From Paenibacillus albiflavus (GTDB lineage: Bacteria; Bacillota; Bacilli; Paenibacillales; NBRC-103111): a DNA stretch of 64,000 nucleotides. A program made the position numbers and the translations under genes. Of this stretch, positions 53,970-62,383 are shown piece by piece (position 1 is the first letter of the stretch; each line of letters begins with the position of its first letter). The notes under the pieces were generated by a model. The model searched no databases. It was not told the origin of the DNA and saw nothing but the letters and a program-made list of their open reading frames with translations. The stretch is from NCBI RefSeq assembly GCF_004344915.1, contig NZ_SKFG01000012.1, positions 1 through 64,000 on the forward strand. The letters are read 5' to 3'.

Positions 53970-54009
53970 AATAATCCCTACTACCAAAAGGCTAGTAGGG
54001 ATTTTATAT
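53970..54009 (+). terminator. Terminator after the second YjcZ gene
   Basis: AATCCCTACTA / TAGTAGGGATT perfect stem with a 9-nt loop and TTTATATT tail. Confidence 0.88.
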
Positions 54010-54010
54010 T

Positions 54011-54024
54011 CCCAAACGTTTGGG
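54011..54024. repeat. 14-bp perfect palindrome
   Basis: CCCAAACGTTTGGG, two bases past the preceding terminator. No gene starts near it. It could be an operator relic of the decayed element or a terminator extension. Confidence 0.5.
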
Positions 54025-54140
54025 ATTTTGAAGCAAAAAAATAAACCTAACAGACCAAAGTCCATCAGGGCTTACGGATCGTAGGCGCGTCCTTACCAAC
54101 GTTGGGATTATTATACAATAATTTACAAATTTAAACAAGT

Positions 54141-54330
54141 CTAATGTATTTCTGTTCTGTTTTGAGCTAATGAGCAGTAATGAGGATCAACTTCAAAACC
54201 TTTAAATATCCTGCCTGACTTTATTGAAGCTTCAGCAACCGGCCCCACCAACAATACAGTTCTTAATTGTAAATCCGACTTGCTGCATCCAAAGAGACAT
54301 GAGAGGGTACATACGCCAATCGGGTGGTGA
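54141..54330 (-). pseudogene. Remnant of a DNA methyltransferase C-terminus
   Basis: The reverse-strand frame ends SGRIFKGFEVDPHYCSLAQN and RTEIH, which is the conserved end of type II-like N4/N6 DNA methyltransferases (GR-KGFE-DP-YC--A--R). Further upstream only vestiges of the HP and DPF-GSG-T motifs can be traced (HHP, LLVGPVAEASI). The catalytic part is absent. It lies inside the tRNA-Leu element, where restriction or orphan methylase genes are common. Confidence 0.6.
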
Positions 54331-54394
54331 TAGACAGTATGTTTTTCATGGCGGGTATGGTAAACCTTTTTATCATAGTTACCCATAAAAATGA

Positions 54395-54673
54395 TGGGGA
54401 AAATTTATCAAACGCAATGGACTCAAATATATTCGTTTTCACGATCTTAGATGTAGTTCAGCAACATTACTACTAGAAACTGGAGTATCAATGAAAGCAA
54501 TTCAAAAAAGATTAGGCCATTCGAAGGAGCAAACCACCTCAGACATCTATACGCATGTAACTAAGAAGCTAAGTCGAGATACTGCTGAAAAGTTTGACAA
54601 ATTTGCCCCTGCAAGTTTTCGTCCCCAATCCGTCCCCAAGCCCGAAACTGAGAGTGTATCGTCCTCGCAATAA
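54395..54673 (+). pseudogene. C-terminal fragment of a tyrosine recombinase (integrase)
   Basis: About 92 codons, opening right after a stop codon with no start signal. They carry the catalytic C-terminus: FHDLRCSSATLLLETG (Arg box; usual His replaced by Cys), IQKRLGHSKEQTT and the nucleophile Tyr in SDIYTHVT. The N-terminal half is missing, so the integrase is dead. It ends 46 bp from the tRNA-Leu 3' end, where integrases of tRNA-targeting elements normally sit. Confidence 0.85.
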
Positions 54674-54686
54674 GATCCCTGGACAA

Positions 54687-54713
54687 AAGAAAAAAGCCTT
54701 ATATCAAGGCTTC
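54687..54713 (-). terminator. Terminator of the tRNA cluster
   Basis: AGCCTT-GATAT-AAGGCT stem with TTTTTTCTTTTG on the reverse strand, 10 nt past tRNA-Leu. It differs from the one at 52161, as expected if it came with the integrated element. Confidence 0.82.
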
Positions 54714-54718
54714 TCTCT

Positions 54719-54749
54719 GTTATGCGGTCGGCGGGATTTGAACCCGCAC
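54719..54749. repeat. Attachment-site copy within intact tRNA-Leu
   Basis: 31 bp identical to 52205-52235, covering the 3' end of the functional tRNA-Leu. With the other copy it bounds a 2.5-kb element. Confidence 0.88.
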
Positions 54750-54804
54750 ACCCACTGGGCACTACCCCCTCAAGATAGCGTGTCTGCCGTTCCACCACGA
54801 CCGC
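54723..54804 (-). tRNA. tRNA-Leu (anticodon GAG)
   Basis: 82 nt. Acceptor GCGGTCG pairs with CGACCGC; anticodon stem CTATC/GGTAG with loop TTGAGGG gives GAG. A long variable arm and the T-loop GGTTCAAATCC are present. CCA is not encoded. Confidence 0.93.
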
Positions 54805-54822
54805 ATAGTATGAAGTTGAAAC

Positions 54823-54898
54823 TGGTGAGCCATGAAGGACTCGAACCTTCGACACCCTGATTAAAAGTCAGGTGCTCTACCAACTGAGCTAATGGCTC
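54823..54898 (-). tRNA. tRNA-Lys (anticodon TTT)
   Basis: 76 nt. Acceptor GAGCCAT pairs with ATGGCTC; anticodon arm CTGAC-TTTTAAT-CAGGG gives TTT. D-loop AGCTCAGTTGGTAGAGC, T-loop GGTTCGAGTCC, CCA encoded. Confidence 0.95.
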
Positions 54899-54920
54899 TC
54901 ATGATGTGAGATAAAATAAG

Positions 54921-54995
54921 TGGTGACCCGTAGGGGATTCGAACCCCTGTTACCTCCGTGAAAGGGAGGTGTCTTAACCCCTTGACCAACGGGCC
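54921..54995 (-). tRNA. tRNA-Glu (anticodon TTC)
   Basis: 75 nt. Acceptor GGCCCGT / ACGGGTC, anticodon loop CTTTCAC giving TTC, T-loop GGTTCGAATCC, CCA encoded. Confidence 0.94.
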
Positions 54996-55080
54996 GAGCA
55001 TAACTCTTTTGTTCGACGTCATTTTGGCGACAAGTGTTATTATACGGGATACTTGATTGAAATACAAGAGTTTTTTCGTA

Positions 55081-55170
55081 TTATAGAATTTATTACATTC
55101 GTGTCATAAAATTCTAAGTAATACCTTAAGAAACGAACCGCCTATAAGGACGGTAAAACCGTTTCTTCTA
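55081..55170 (+). repeat. Double-hairpin dispersed repeat, copy B
   Basis: Between tRNA-Glu and tRNA-Ser. First hairpin AGAATTTAT / ATAAAATTCT; second AAGAAACG / CGTTTCTT with inner ACCG / CGGT. It lies antisense to the tRNA transcript, showing that the element is tolerated inside a tRNA operon. Confidence 0.85.
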
Positions 55171-55218
55171 GTCTAAAAACTAAAAAAGTCGCTAAGCGAC
55201 TTATTAAGTGCTAAAGTA

Positions 55219-55310
55219 TGGCGGAGAGAGAGGGATTCGAACCCTCGCACCACTTACGCAGTCTAACCCCTTAGCAGAGGGTCCCCTTATAGCCACTTGG
55301 GTATCTCTCC
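55219..55310 (-). tRNA. tRNA-Ser (anticodon GCT)
   Basis: 92 nt. Acceptor GGAGAGA / TCTCTCC, anticodon arm ACCCT-CTGCTAA-GGGGT giving GCT, a long variable arm, T-loop GGTTCGAATCC and encoded CCA. Confidence 0.94.
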
Positions 55311-55318
55311 AAGAAAAG

Positions 55319-55391
55319 CTCCCCGAACAGGACTCGAACCTGTGACAACTCGATTAACAGTCGAGTGCTCTACCAACTGAGCTATCAGGGA
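55319..55391 (-). tRNA. tRNA-Asn (anticodon GTT)
   Basis: 73 nt. Acceptor TCCCTGA / TCGGGGA, anticodon arm CTCGA-CTGTTAA-TCGAG giving GTT, T-loop GGTTCGAGTCC. CCA is not encoded. First tRNA of the reverse-strand cluster. Confidence 0.94.
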
Positions 55392-55409
55392 ATAACAATA
55401 ATTAATTTA

Positions 55410-55892
55410 TCATGAATGGGACGCCGAGTCAAGTTCCACCAACTTTAATTTGCCATGACATTTGCCGCACAAGTATTTGCGAACATCCACCTTACGTTTG
55501 CGCATATATTCCATTTTGCAAGATACACACACTAAACGATATTTATACGGTAATCGACGATTGCCCCCCATTGCATCAGGCAATGATTTGCAGTAGCGAG
55601 ATCCGCCTACCTGCTTCAAGAGCTGCTTAAAATCCTCATCTCGATGATTATAACCGCGCTTCATTAAATGTAGATGATAATGGCAGAGCTCATGCTTGAT
55701 TATCTTTTCTGTTTCCTCTACTCCATAGAGCTCATACTGCAAGGAAGAGATTTCAATGTTATGACTCCTGGTAAAATAACGCCCGCCTGTCGAGCGAAGT
55801 CTGGAGTTAAAGGTTGCACGATGTTTAAACGGTCTGCCAAAGGATTCCGTCGAGACCCGTTCAACCCACTGCTGTAATTGTTCATCGTTCAT
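55410..55892 (-). CDS. sprL: SprT-like zinc metalloprotease-fold protein
   Basis: A 160-aa protein of the SprT family. The zincin motif HELCH is at 67-71 with a further His at 73. A C-terminal zinc ribbon (CVSCKMEYM ... CGKCHGKL) follows. Related eukaryotic Spartan proteases act on DNA-protein crosslinks; the bacterial role is not settled. GGAGG lies 9 nt before ATG 55892; an upstream ATG at 55931 has no signal. Its position by cmpA and tex is conserved in Bacilli (ydcK region). Confidence 0.92.
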   Translation of the reverse strand: MNDEQLQQWVERVSTESFGRPFKHRATFNSRLRSTGGRYFTRSHNIEISSLQYELYGVEETEKIIKHELCHYHLHLMKRGYNHRDEDFKQLLKQVGGSRYCKSLPDAMGGNRRLPYKYRLVCVSCKMEYMRKRKVDVRKYLCGKCHGKLKLVELDSASHS

Positions 55893-56031
55893 TCCTTCGT
55901 TCCTCCATGATCCACTTATTCCTTCATCCACTTCTCACTTGAATTTGTACCCCTACTGCTACTATACTGTCAAGTAGTAGAATAACGTTAATGTAAACAA
56001 TGGTATGTATAATGAAAGGGGTCATCTACCG

Positions 56032-56379
56032 ATGTCTAAAATGAGATATGGAATATTAAAAGCACAGGATCAAATCGAGTTTGTCGAAATGCCTGCAACT
56101 CATATGTATCAATTAACTGCCTTGAATCGTAGATTACATAAAGAAATTGATAAATTAACAGCAAGTCATGTACCAGCGCTTCCACTTGTTGTTGCTGAAT
56201 GCAATGATCTTGAACTTGCGCTGCCTGATTACAAAGTAATTCATGGCTTGACGTATATCAACGAGCTAGAGCAAGCTTTTGCCGTAGTTGATGAGAAAAC
56301 GTACCCGCTCATTTCCCTACTTACGGAAATTCGAGCATTACAAGCTCAATTAGAGCAATGGTACGAGGAAGAATATTAA
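56032..56379 (+). CDS. Hypothetical protein
   Basis: A 115-aa acidic, mostly helical soluble protein beginning MSKMRYGILKAQDQIEFVEM, with a C-terminal helix ending LEQWYEEEY. AAAGGGG lies 10 nt before ATG 56032; a frame start at 56005 was rejected because it lies before that signal. It stands between sprL and cmpA. No family is recognised. Confidence 0.72.
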   Translation: MSKMRYGILKAQDQIEFVEMPATHMYQLTALNRRLHKEIDKLTASHVPALPLVVAECNDLELALPDYKVIHGLTYINELEQAFAVVDEKTYPLISLLTEIRALQAQLEQWYEEEY

Positions 56380-56527
56380 TAAGAAAAGCTTCCTTACTTA
56401 GAAAAAAGTTCAGACTTGCACCCTATCCGCTTTAGGCTCATATACTTGTGAGTAATCAGGTTATCGGGTTATAACAGATAAGTCAATGACCAGATCACTT
56501 CATATAGAATGGCTGGAGGGGATGTCT

Positions 56528-56710
56528 ATGCCACATTCACCATCGATGCCGCAAATGCCACAATGGCTCTGCAACCAGCTTATGCGGGCATATTTAACTA
56601 AGAATCGGAAGCAAATTCGGCTGCTCAACGATTCCTGGTTCTTCTACAGGACTCGGCTCTTAACCAAAGGACAACATAAAGAAACTGCATCATCGACGAC
56701 TAACGACTAG
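56528..56710 (+). CDS. cmpA: Cortex morphogenetic protein CmpA
   Basis: A 60-aa protein whose core MPQWLCNQLMRAYLTKNRK and QIRLLNDSWFFYRTRL matches the CmpA family. CmpA of Bacillus works with ClpXP to check spore envelope assembly, by degrading SpoIVA in faulty sporangia. This version has a short extra N-terminus (PHSPSMPQ) and C-terminus. GGAGGGG lies 6 nt before ATG 56528; longer frames lack spacing. The position next to tex and sprL is the same as in Bacillus, which supports the call. Confidence 0.9.
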   Translation: MPHSPSMPQMPQWLCNQLMRAYLTKNRKQIRLLNDSWFFYRTRLLTKGQHKETASSTTND

Positions 56711-56718
56711 TGATGAAA

Positions 56719-56764
56719 CAAAAAGCAGATGAACCGCGCATAAGCGGGTTCATCTGCTTTATTT
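56719..56764. terminator. Bidirectional terminator between cmpA and tex
   Basis: Long perfect stem AAAGCAGATGAACCGC / GCGGGTTCATCTGCTTT with a 5-6-nt loop and T-rich flanks. Confidence 0.93.
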
Positions 56765-56767
56765 GTT

Positions 56768-58939
56768 TTATGAACGATGTGGATCCTTCATCGTGAGGGA
56801 GACGCGGCCCTTCTTGAGATCAACGCTGAGCACCCATACCTTAACGGTATCGCCGATAGAAACAACGTCCATCGGATGCTTCACGTAGGAGTTGCTTAGC
56901 TGCGAGATGTGAACGAGCCCGTCATTCTTGATGCCAATGTCGACGAACGCACCGAAATCGATTACGTTGCGGACGGTTCCATGCAGCTCCATCCCTGGCG
57001 CGAGGTCCTCGATCTGAAGCACGTCTGTGCGGAAGATCGGAGGAGACAATTCCTCGCGCGGGTCACGACCTGGACGCTGCAATGCGTCCAGAATATCCTT
57101 CAGCGTCGGAACGCCGACGCTGAGCTTGTCCGCCAGCGCAGCTGGCTCGAGCGCTGCCAGCCGTTCGCGCAGCAGCTGGGAAGCGAGCTCCTTAGGCGAA
57201 GCGCCTAACTCGCTGAGCAAGCGATCCACCACCTCGTAGGACTCGGGGTGGATCGGGGTATTATCCAGCGGGTCTGTGCCCTCGCTGATTCGCATGAAAC
57301 CTACGCATTGCTCGTAGGTTTTGGCACCCAAACGCGGCACTTTCTGAAGCTGTGCGCGTTTCTTAAACTTACCGTTCTCCTCACGGTAAGCAACGATATT
57401 GCGGGCAATGGTTGCGTTAATGCCCGCTACATATGAGAGCAGCGCCGCTGATGCGGTGTTCACGTCGACACCGACGTGGTTAACCGCTGACTCGACGACT
57501 GCCGTCAAGCTTCCCTCAAGATGCTTCTGGGACACATCATGTTGATATTGCCCCACACCAATCGCCTTCGGTTCAATCTTCACCAGCTCCGCCAGCGGAT
57601 CTTGCAGCCTGCGGGCAATCGAAACAGCGCTCCGCTCCGCTACGTCAAGATCAGGGAACTCCTCCTGTGCTAGCTTGGAGGCGGAGTACACGCTCGCGCC
57701 TGCCTCGCTCACGATCAAATACTGCAAGTGGCGCCGGCTCGACGCTTGCTCTTCCTTAATAAACTCCGCAACGAATTGCTCCGTTTCGCGAGAAGCGGTT
57801 CCGTTACCGATGACGATTAATTCTACGTCATACTTGTCCACTAACGTGTGAAATTTATTCTTCGCCTCGACGACTTTGTTCGCTGGCGGCGTTGGATACG
57901 TAACGGCTACTTCCAACATTTTGCCCGTCTCATCGACAACGGAGAGCTTACAGCCTGTCCGATACGCAGGGTCGACGCCAAGAACCACCTTGCCCTTCAC
58001 AGGCGGCTGCAAGAGAAGATTACGCAGATTCTCCGCAAAGATCGCAATCGCATGGGTCTCGGCTTTCTCGGTTAACTCGCCGCGCACCTCACGATCAATA
58101 GAAGGCTCGATTAACCGTTTATAAGCATCTTCAATCGTTGTACGCAGCAGATCGCTCACAATCGATACGCCTTTGATCACCTGTCCGCCAATCCAATCAT
58201 GTACACGGTCAGTTGGAACGACTAGCTTTACTTTAAGAACATCCTCACGCTCACCACGGTTAATGGCAAGTGTACGATGTGGCGGCAGCTTGCGAATTGG
58301 TTCTTGATACGCGTAATACATCTCATAAACGGATTCCTGCTCAGCATCCTTAGCTTCCGTCTGAACAATCCCTTGATCAAATGTAAATTTACGAATCCAG
58401 GAACGAATTTTGGCATTGTCCGCAATCGATTCCGCGATGATATCCATCGCTCCTTGAAGCGCATCTTCCGCAGTAGGGACTGACTTCTCTTCATCTATGT
58501 ATTTGGCAGCTTCGCTTATAGCGTCACCGCTCTTAGGCTGTGTCATAATCCAATCTGCAAGTGGCTCAAGACCCCGCTCCTTGGCAACGGATGCACGAGT
58601 TTTACGTTTTTGCTTATAAGGGCGATATAAGTCCTCAACCTCTTGTAGCTTAGTTGATGCAAGAATGGCGCCGCGCAGCTCATCCGTCAACTTGCCTTGC
58701 TCATCAATTAATCGGATGACTTCCTGCTTGCGCTCTTCTAGGCCTCTTAAGTAACGTAGACGTTCTTCAATATCCCGAAGCTGATTCTCGTCAAGCTCAC
58801 CTGTCATTTCCTTCCGATATCTCGCGATAAAAGGAATCGTGTTCCCCTCATCTAATAAGCCTACAGCAGTCTTTACCTTGCCGACAGGCAGACTAAGTTC
58901 GGCTGCGATCTGTTTAACAATTTGACCTTCTGTCTCCAC
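56768..58939 (-). CDS. tex: Tex family S1 RNA-binding protein
   Basis: A 723-aa cytoplasmic nucleic-acid-binding protein. The N-terminal Tex helices (LLDEGNTIPFIARYRKEMTG near 22-42), a YqgF/RNase H-like domain (VVLGVDPAYRTGCKLSVVDE near 325), helix-hairpin-helix repeats (GVDVNTASAALLSYVAGIN near 490) and a C-terminal S1 domain (about 640-710) are in order. It acts in transcription or RNA turnover. A frame start at 58966 runs into the upstream repeat; AAAGGTGG lies 9 nt before GTG 58939, which I chose. Confidence 0.95.
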   Translation of the reverse strand: METEGQIVKQIAAELSLPVGKVKTAVGLLDEGNTIPFIARYRKEMTGELDENQLRDIEERLRYLRGLEERKQEVIRLIDEQGKLTDELRGAILASTKLQEVEDLYRPYKQKRKTRASVAKERGLEPLADWIMTQPKSGDAISEAAKYIDEEKSVPTAEDALQGAMDIIAESIADNAKIRSWIRKFTFDQGIVQTEAKDAEQESVYEMYYAYQEPIRKLPPHRTLAINRGEREDVLKVKLVVPTDRVHDWIGGQVIKGVSIVSDLLRTTIEDAYKRLIEPSIDREVRGELTEKAETHAIAIFAENLRNLLLQPPVKGKVVLGVDPAYRTGCKLSVVDETGKMLEVAVTYPTPPANKVVEAKNKFHTLVDKYDVELIVIGNGTASRETEQFVAEFIKEEQASSRRHLQYLIVSEAGASVYSASKLAQEEFPDLDVAERSAVSIARRLQDPLAELVKIEPKAIGVGQYQHDVSQKHLEGSLTAVVESAVNHVGVDVNTASAALLSYVAGINATIARNIVAYREENGKFKKRAQLQKVPRLGAKTYEQCVGFMRISEGTDPLDNTPIHPESYEVVDRLLSELGASPKELASQLLRERLAALEPAALADKLSVGVPTLKDILDALQRPGRDPREELSPPIFRTDVLQIEDLAPGMELHGTVRNVIDFGAFVDIGIKNDGLVHISQLSNSYVKHPMDVVSIGDTVKVWVLSVDLKKGRVSLTMKDPHRS

Positions 58940-58963
58940 TACGTAATTCCACCTTTCCTGACA

Positions 58964-59051
58964 CAAGAAGAAACGGTTTCACCGTCCTTAAAGGCGGTGC
59001 GTTTCTTAAGGTATTCCTTAGAATTTATGACACGAATGTTATAAATTCTAG
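58964..59051 (-). repeat. Double-hairpin dispersed repeat, copy C
   Basis: Between ndoA and tex, 25 bp before the tex start and in its sense direction. Hairpins AGAATTTAT / ATAAATTCT and AAGAAACG / CGTTTCTT with inner ACCG / CGGT. It would be in the 5' leader if tex is read from beyond it. Confidence 0.87.
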
Positions 59052-59057
59052 AATACC

Positions 59058-59133
59058 AAAAAAGAGGAACTCAAAGTCCCCCCATCATGTAATCACTTAT
59101 CGTTCATACAAGGGGCAATGTTTCCTCTTTTAA
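59058..59133 (-). terminator. Terminator after ndoA
   Basis: AAAGAGGAA / TTCCTCTTTTTT outer stem, with an inner CCCC/GGGG part, reading with the toxin gene and reaching its stop codon. Confidence 0.75.
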
Positions 59134-59480
59134 AATTCAATTAATCCTAGACTGACCTGCAAAGCATCATCCACTTTGCCCATCATTTCCTCATCCAAAT
59201 GAGTAATTTTGTCTGTCAGGCGTTGTTTATCAATCGTACGCACTTGTTCAAGCAAAATAACGGAGTCTCGATCAAAACCGTGGACTTCGGCATCAATTTC
59301 GACATGCGTTGGAAGCTTGGCTTTCTGAATTTGGGCAGTAATAGCCGCAACGATAACGGTTGGACTAAAACGATTACCAATATCGTTCTGGATGATCAGC
59401 ACAGGTCTTACTCCACCTTGCTCAGATCCAACGACAGGTGACAAATCCGCAAAAAAAACATCGCCACGTTTAACAATCAA
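59130..59480 (-). CDS. ndoA: EndoA (MazF-type) endoribonuclease toxin
   Basis: A 116-aa toxin of the MazF/PemK family that cuts mRNA at a short site (UACAU in Bacillus). [28 protein letters not shown] at the N-terminus and the [12 protein letters not shown] block near 77 are near-identical to Bacillus EndoA. The start is TTG, with GGGGTG 6 nt upstream, 3 bp after the antitoxin stop, so synthesis is coupled. It follows alr and ndoAI as in Bacillus. Confidence 0.96.
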   Translation of the reverse strand: MIVKRGDVFFADLSPVVGSEQGGVRPVLIIQNDIGNRFSPTVIVAAITAQIQKAKLPTHVEIDAEVHGFDRDSVILLEQVRTIDKQRLTDKITHLDEEMMGKVDDALQVSLGLIEF

Positions 59481-59483
59481 GAT

Positions 59484-59768
59484 TTACACCCCGCTAACTA
59501 AGCGATCCACTGTACCGTCCGCTTCTTCCTCCGCCAAAAATGCTTCTGAAGCCATGCTTAAATTAATTTTGGCCATTTCCAAATAGCCTCTTTGCATGGA
59601 TTCGCGTATGGAGCGTTTTTTGCGTTCGATTAGGTATAACTTCATCGCTTGACGTATAAACTCACTGCGATTCGAATTTTCTTTCTGTACGATGCCATCA
59701 ACTTCTTGCAGTAAATGGTCTGGCAACGAAATCATTATTCTTTTTGTGCTATGCAAATTGCTCACCAT
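59484..59768 (-). CDS. ndoAI: EndoAI antitoxin (ribbon-helix-helix)
   Basis: A 94-aa antitoxin. The N-terminal ribbon-helix-helix (KRIMISLPDHLLQEVD, then NRSEFIRQAMKLYLIERK) binds DNA as a dimer; the C-terminus wraps and blocks EndoA. GGGGG lies 6 nt before ATG 59768; a frame start at 59792 was rejected. It is directly upstream of ndoA. Confidence 0.94.
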   Translation of the reverse strand: MVSNLHSTKRIMISLPDHLLQEVDGIVQKENSNRSEFIRQAMKLYLIERKKRSIRESMQRGYLEMAKINLSMASEAFLAEEEADGTVDRLVSGV

Positions 59769-59899
59769 CTTGCACCCCCAGAAACAGTACAAAACAATAT
59801 TACCATTTTAACATTTATCTTGCAAATTTATACAAGAACAAGTATATGTGGCGGATATACATTCTATGATATAACGAGGTATATATTATGAGTATACAT

Positions 59900-61072
59900 T
59901 TATCCTTCCCAAAGTGCGTTAACAACTTTCACAACTTTGTGTCTTTTTACATATACTCGCGGTACACGACTGGCAATCATACATCCTACTTCGTAATTTA
60001 TCGTACCTAATTTGGCAGCTAACTCCTCTGCTGTAATTCGCTCATTCCCTTGTGCGCCAAGGATGACAACCTCATCACCTACCGCAGCATTCTGAATACC
60101 GCTCACGTTAATCATGCACTGATCCATGCAAATACTTCCAACAATTGGCACTCGCTGACCCTGTACAAGCACATCTACTTGACCATTTAATCTGCGCGAA
60201 TATCCGTCTGCATACCCAAGCGGAAGAGATGCGATTTGCTCGTCTCCCTTTGTTCGATACTTAAGTCCATAGCTAATTCCAGAATTAGTAGGCAATGTTT
60301 TGACCAAAGCAATCTTTGTTTTAACGCTCATGACGGGCTTAAGCTTAATTTGGTCCATCTTTACTTCTTCGGAAGGATACAATCCATACAGCGCTACCCC
60401 AATCCGTACCATATTAAAGGATAATTCAGGTGTATCAATTGCCGCTGCACTATTGCCTGCATGTATGTAAGGAATGTCAATTCCTTGATTATGCAAATTG
60501 TCGACTAACTTCGCAAAATGCTCATACTGTTCGATAACATATGATTTATCCGCATGATCCGCTGTTGCAAAATGGGTAAACAAGCCTTCCACATGAACAT
60601 GAGGAAGCTTCTTTAATTCTTCTATAAAAGTGACTGCTTCTGCCTGTTCACGCAATCCGATTCGTCCCATGCCTGAGTCAATTTTGACATGAACTTTAAG
60701 CCTTTGAGTAGTAGACGGCTCTCTTGCTTGCAAGGCTGCAAGCAGTTCCTGACTAAATACATTCAACGTAATATCGTGATCGATTGCCAAATCGATTCCT
60801 TCAGGAGATGTATAGCCCAATACGAGGATCGACGCTGTGATTCCTGCTTTTCGCAAATTAAGTGCTTCATCCAAAAAAGCTACTCCTAAATAGTCGGCAC
60901 CTTGCTCTAATACTTGCTCTGCAACCTGCACAGCTCCATGACCATAAGCGTTCGCTTTGACGACTGCCATCATTCGCAGTTCATTTGGCAATACTCTTCT
61001 AAACTCTGACCAATTCCATTCAAGCGCATCGAGTGAGATCTCTGCCCAAGTAGGTCGATAGAATCCCTCCAC
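59900..61072 (-). CDS. alr: Alanine racemase
   Basis: A 390-aa PLP enzyme that makes D-alanine for peptidoglycan. The cofactor Lys39 is in VVKANAYGHG, and the second catalytic Tyr is in the GISYGLKYRTKG region near 265. GSICMDQCMINVSG near 310 is the conserved C-terminal block. The start is GTG, with AAGGTG 8 nt upstream. It is between ydcC and the toxin-antitoxin pair, as in Bacillus. Confidence 0.96.
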   Translation of the reverse strand: MEGFYRPTWAEISLDALEWNWSEFRRVLPNELRMMAVVKANAYGHGAVQVAEQVLEQGADYLGVAFLDEALNLRKAGITASILVLGYTSPEGIDLAIDHDITLNVFSQELLAALQAREPSTTQRLKVHVKIDSGMGRIGLREQAEAVTFIEELKKLPHVHVEGLFTHFATADHADKSYVIEQYEHFAKLVDNLHNQGIDIPYIHAGNSAAAIDTPELSFNMVRIGVALYGLYPSEEVKMDQIKLKPVMSVKTKIALVKTLPTNSGISYGLKYRTKGDEQIASLPLGYADGYSRRLNGQVDVLVQGQRVPIVGSICMDQCMINVSGIQNAAVGDEVVILGAQGNERITAEELAAKLGTINYEVGCMIASRVPRVYVKRHKVVKVVNALWEG

Positions 61073-61244
61073 CTGCTACACCTTCTTTTCCGATTCTCAT
61101 TGTCATTTCTCTTTATCCATAGTAGACATATAGCAATAAGGGGAGAATCATCACATGACCCTACCCTTATATACTATGAACCTCTACCGAATACAAATGA
61201 TAAACTTATGTTAATCGGATGATACGGTGCTGTCAAATGACATT

Positions 61245-62276
61245 TTATTTCATCATTGTTGGATTATTGCTAGACTGTGCAACCTGAATCATCTCTTCTT
61301 TTGGCAAGTCGGAGGTCGTTAAGCGATACTCTACTCCATCGCTAATCCATGAAAGTGTACGCTTCTCATCACCCGTCATTACAGCCATCGTAAATCCAAG
61401 ATCAACGATATCCCCTGCAATCATACTGGAGACTGCTTGCTCGCGTGGCTTAGCTTCTAGTACAGAATAGTTGTATTTACCCGTGTAACGGATTAGCAAG
61501 GCATCATTCTCTCCATACTTCACTGTACTAATATCCTGCTGGGATACTCCGTTCGGGATGTACAGATCCACTAGATCGACCTGATCAGATTGATGATCTT
61601 GATCTTCTTGTGGCGGCGTCATCGTTTGCATCGATTGTAGATTAAAGCTTGTCATATTGCGCTGCATATCGAAGGAGTCCTTCTCGAACTTCTTGCCAAA
61701 TTCGAAAGTAGTAAAATCAACCTTCACAACGACATGATTGCTTGCATCCGATACTTCAACCTTTTGCGGTTTAAGACTCTTTTGGTCCAACCAAATTTTT
61801 TGGCGCGTTAAAGTGCCTGTGCTGTAGTTTGCTGCAACTTCAAATACATAGGATTCTTTATCCGTTGTAAAATTACGCTGCGCATCCTCGGTTATGCTTT
61901 TAACGAGTGACTGGTACAAATATACTTGCTGCTGATTCTCAGGCCAATCGCTTTGGAAACGGAAGCTTTTGTTCAGATGTGGTGTTAGTACGAATACGCC
62001 ATCTTCATTCCGTAATACGATCTGTGTAATGTCTTTCTCCTCATTCTTCAGCATAATCCGATAAAAATGCGGGCTCTGATACCATACTTCAACTGCATAC
62101 TCCTGCGGTTGCTGTCCCGATTGCAGAATCATGCGACCGGCTCCTTGATAACTCTCCATACTAGAGACAACTTTACCAAGGTCTTTCACTACTCCTCCAG
62201 CATCCTTCTTGCCACATCCAACTAATACCACCGCAATAACAAGCACGATGGTGGTTAACCACGTCATCCGGCGCAT
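61245..62276 (-). CDS. ydcC: YdcC-like outer-membrane-lipoprotein-sorting (LolA-fold) lipoprotein
   Basis: A 343-aa lipoprotein. The signal peptide ends at Cys21 (VVLVGC). The mature part has the LolA/DUF4367-like fold: SYQGAGRMILQSG, VEVWYQSPHFYRIMLKNEEK, then a C-terminal DUF4367-type region. YdcC of Bacillus is sporulation-linked, made under mother-cell control. GGGG lies 8 nt before ATG 62276; an ATG at 62297 was rejected. It precedes alr, the standard order. Confidence 0.9.
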   Translation of the reverse strand: MRRMTWLTTIVLVIAVVLVGCGKKDAGGVVKDLGKVVSSMESYQGAGRMILQSGQQPQEYAVEVWYQSPHFYRIMLKNEEKDITQIVLRNEDGVFVLTPHLNKSFRFQSDWPENQQQVYLYQSLVKSITEDAQRNFTTDKESYVFEVAANYSTGTLTRQKIWLDQKSLKPQKVEVSDASNHVVVKVDFTTFEFGKKFEKDSFDMQRNMTSFNLQSMQTMTPPQEDQDHQSDQVDLVDLYIPNGVSQQDISTVKYGENDALLIRYTGKYNYSVLEAKPREQAVSSMIAGDIVDLGFTMAVMTGDEKRTLSWISDGVEYRLTTSDLPKEEMIQVAQSSNNPTMMK

Positions 62277-62383
62277 TCCATCATCCCCTACCTTCATTAG
62301 TAATCAGCTTTGGTACATACTATGAGGGGACTTGGACATTTATGCGGACTAGTTTGACAAGCCGCGGCTTTAGCTTAAGCTAA

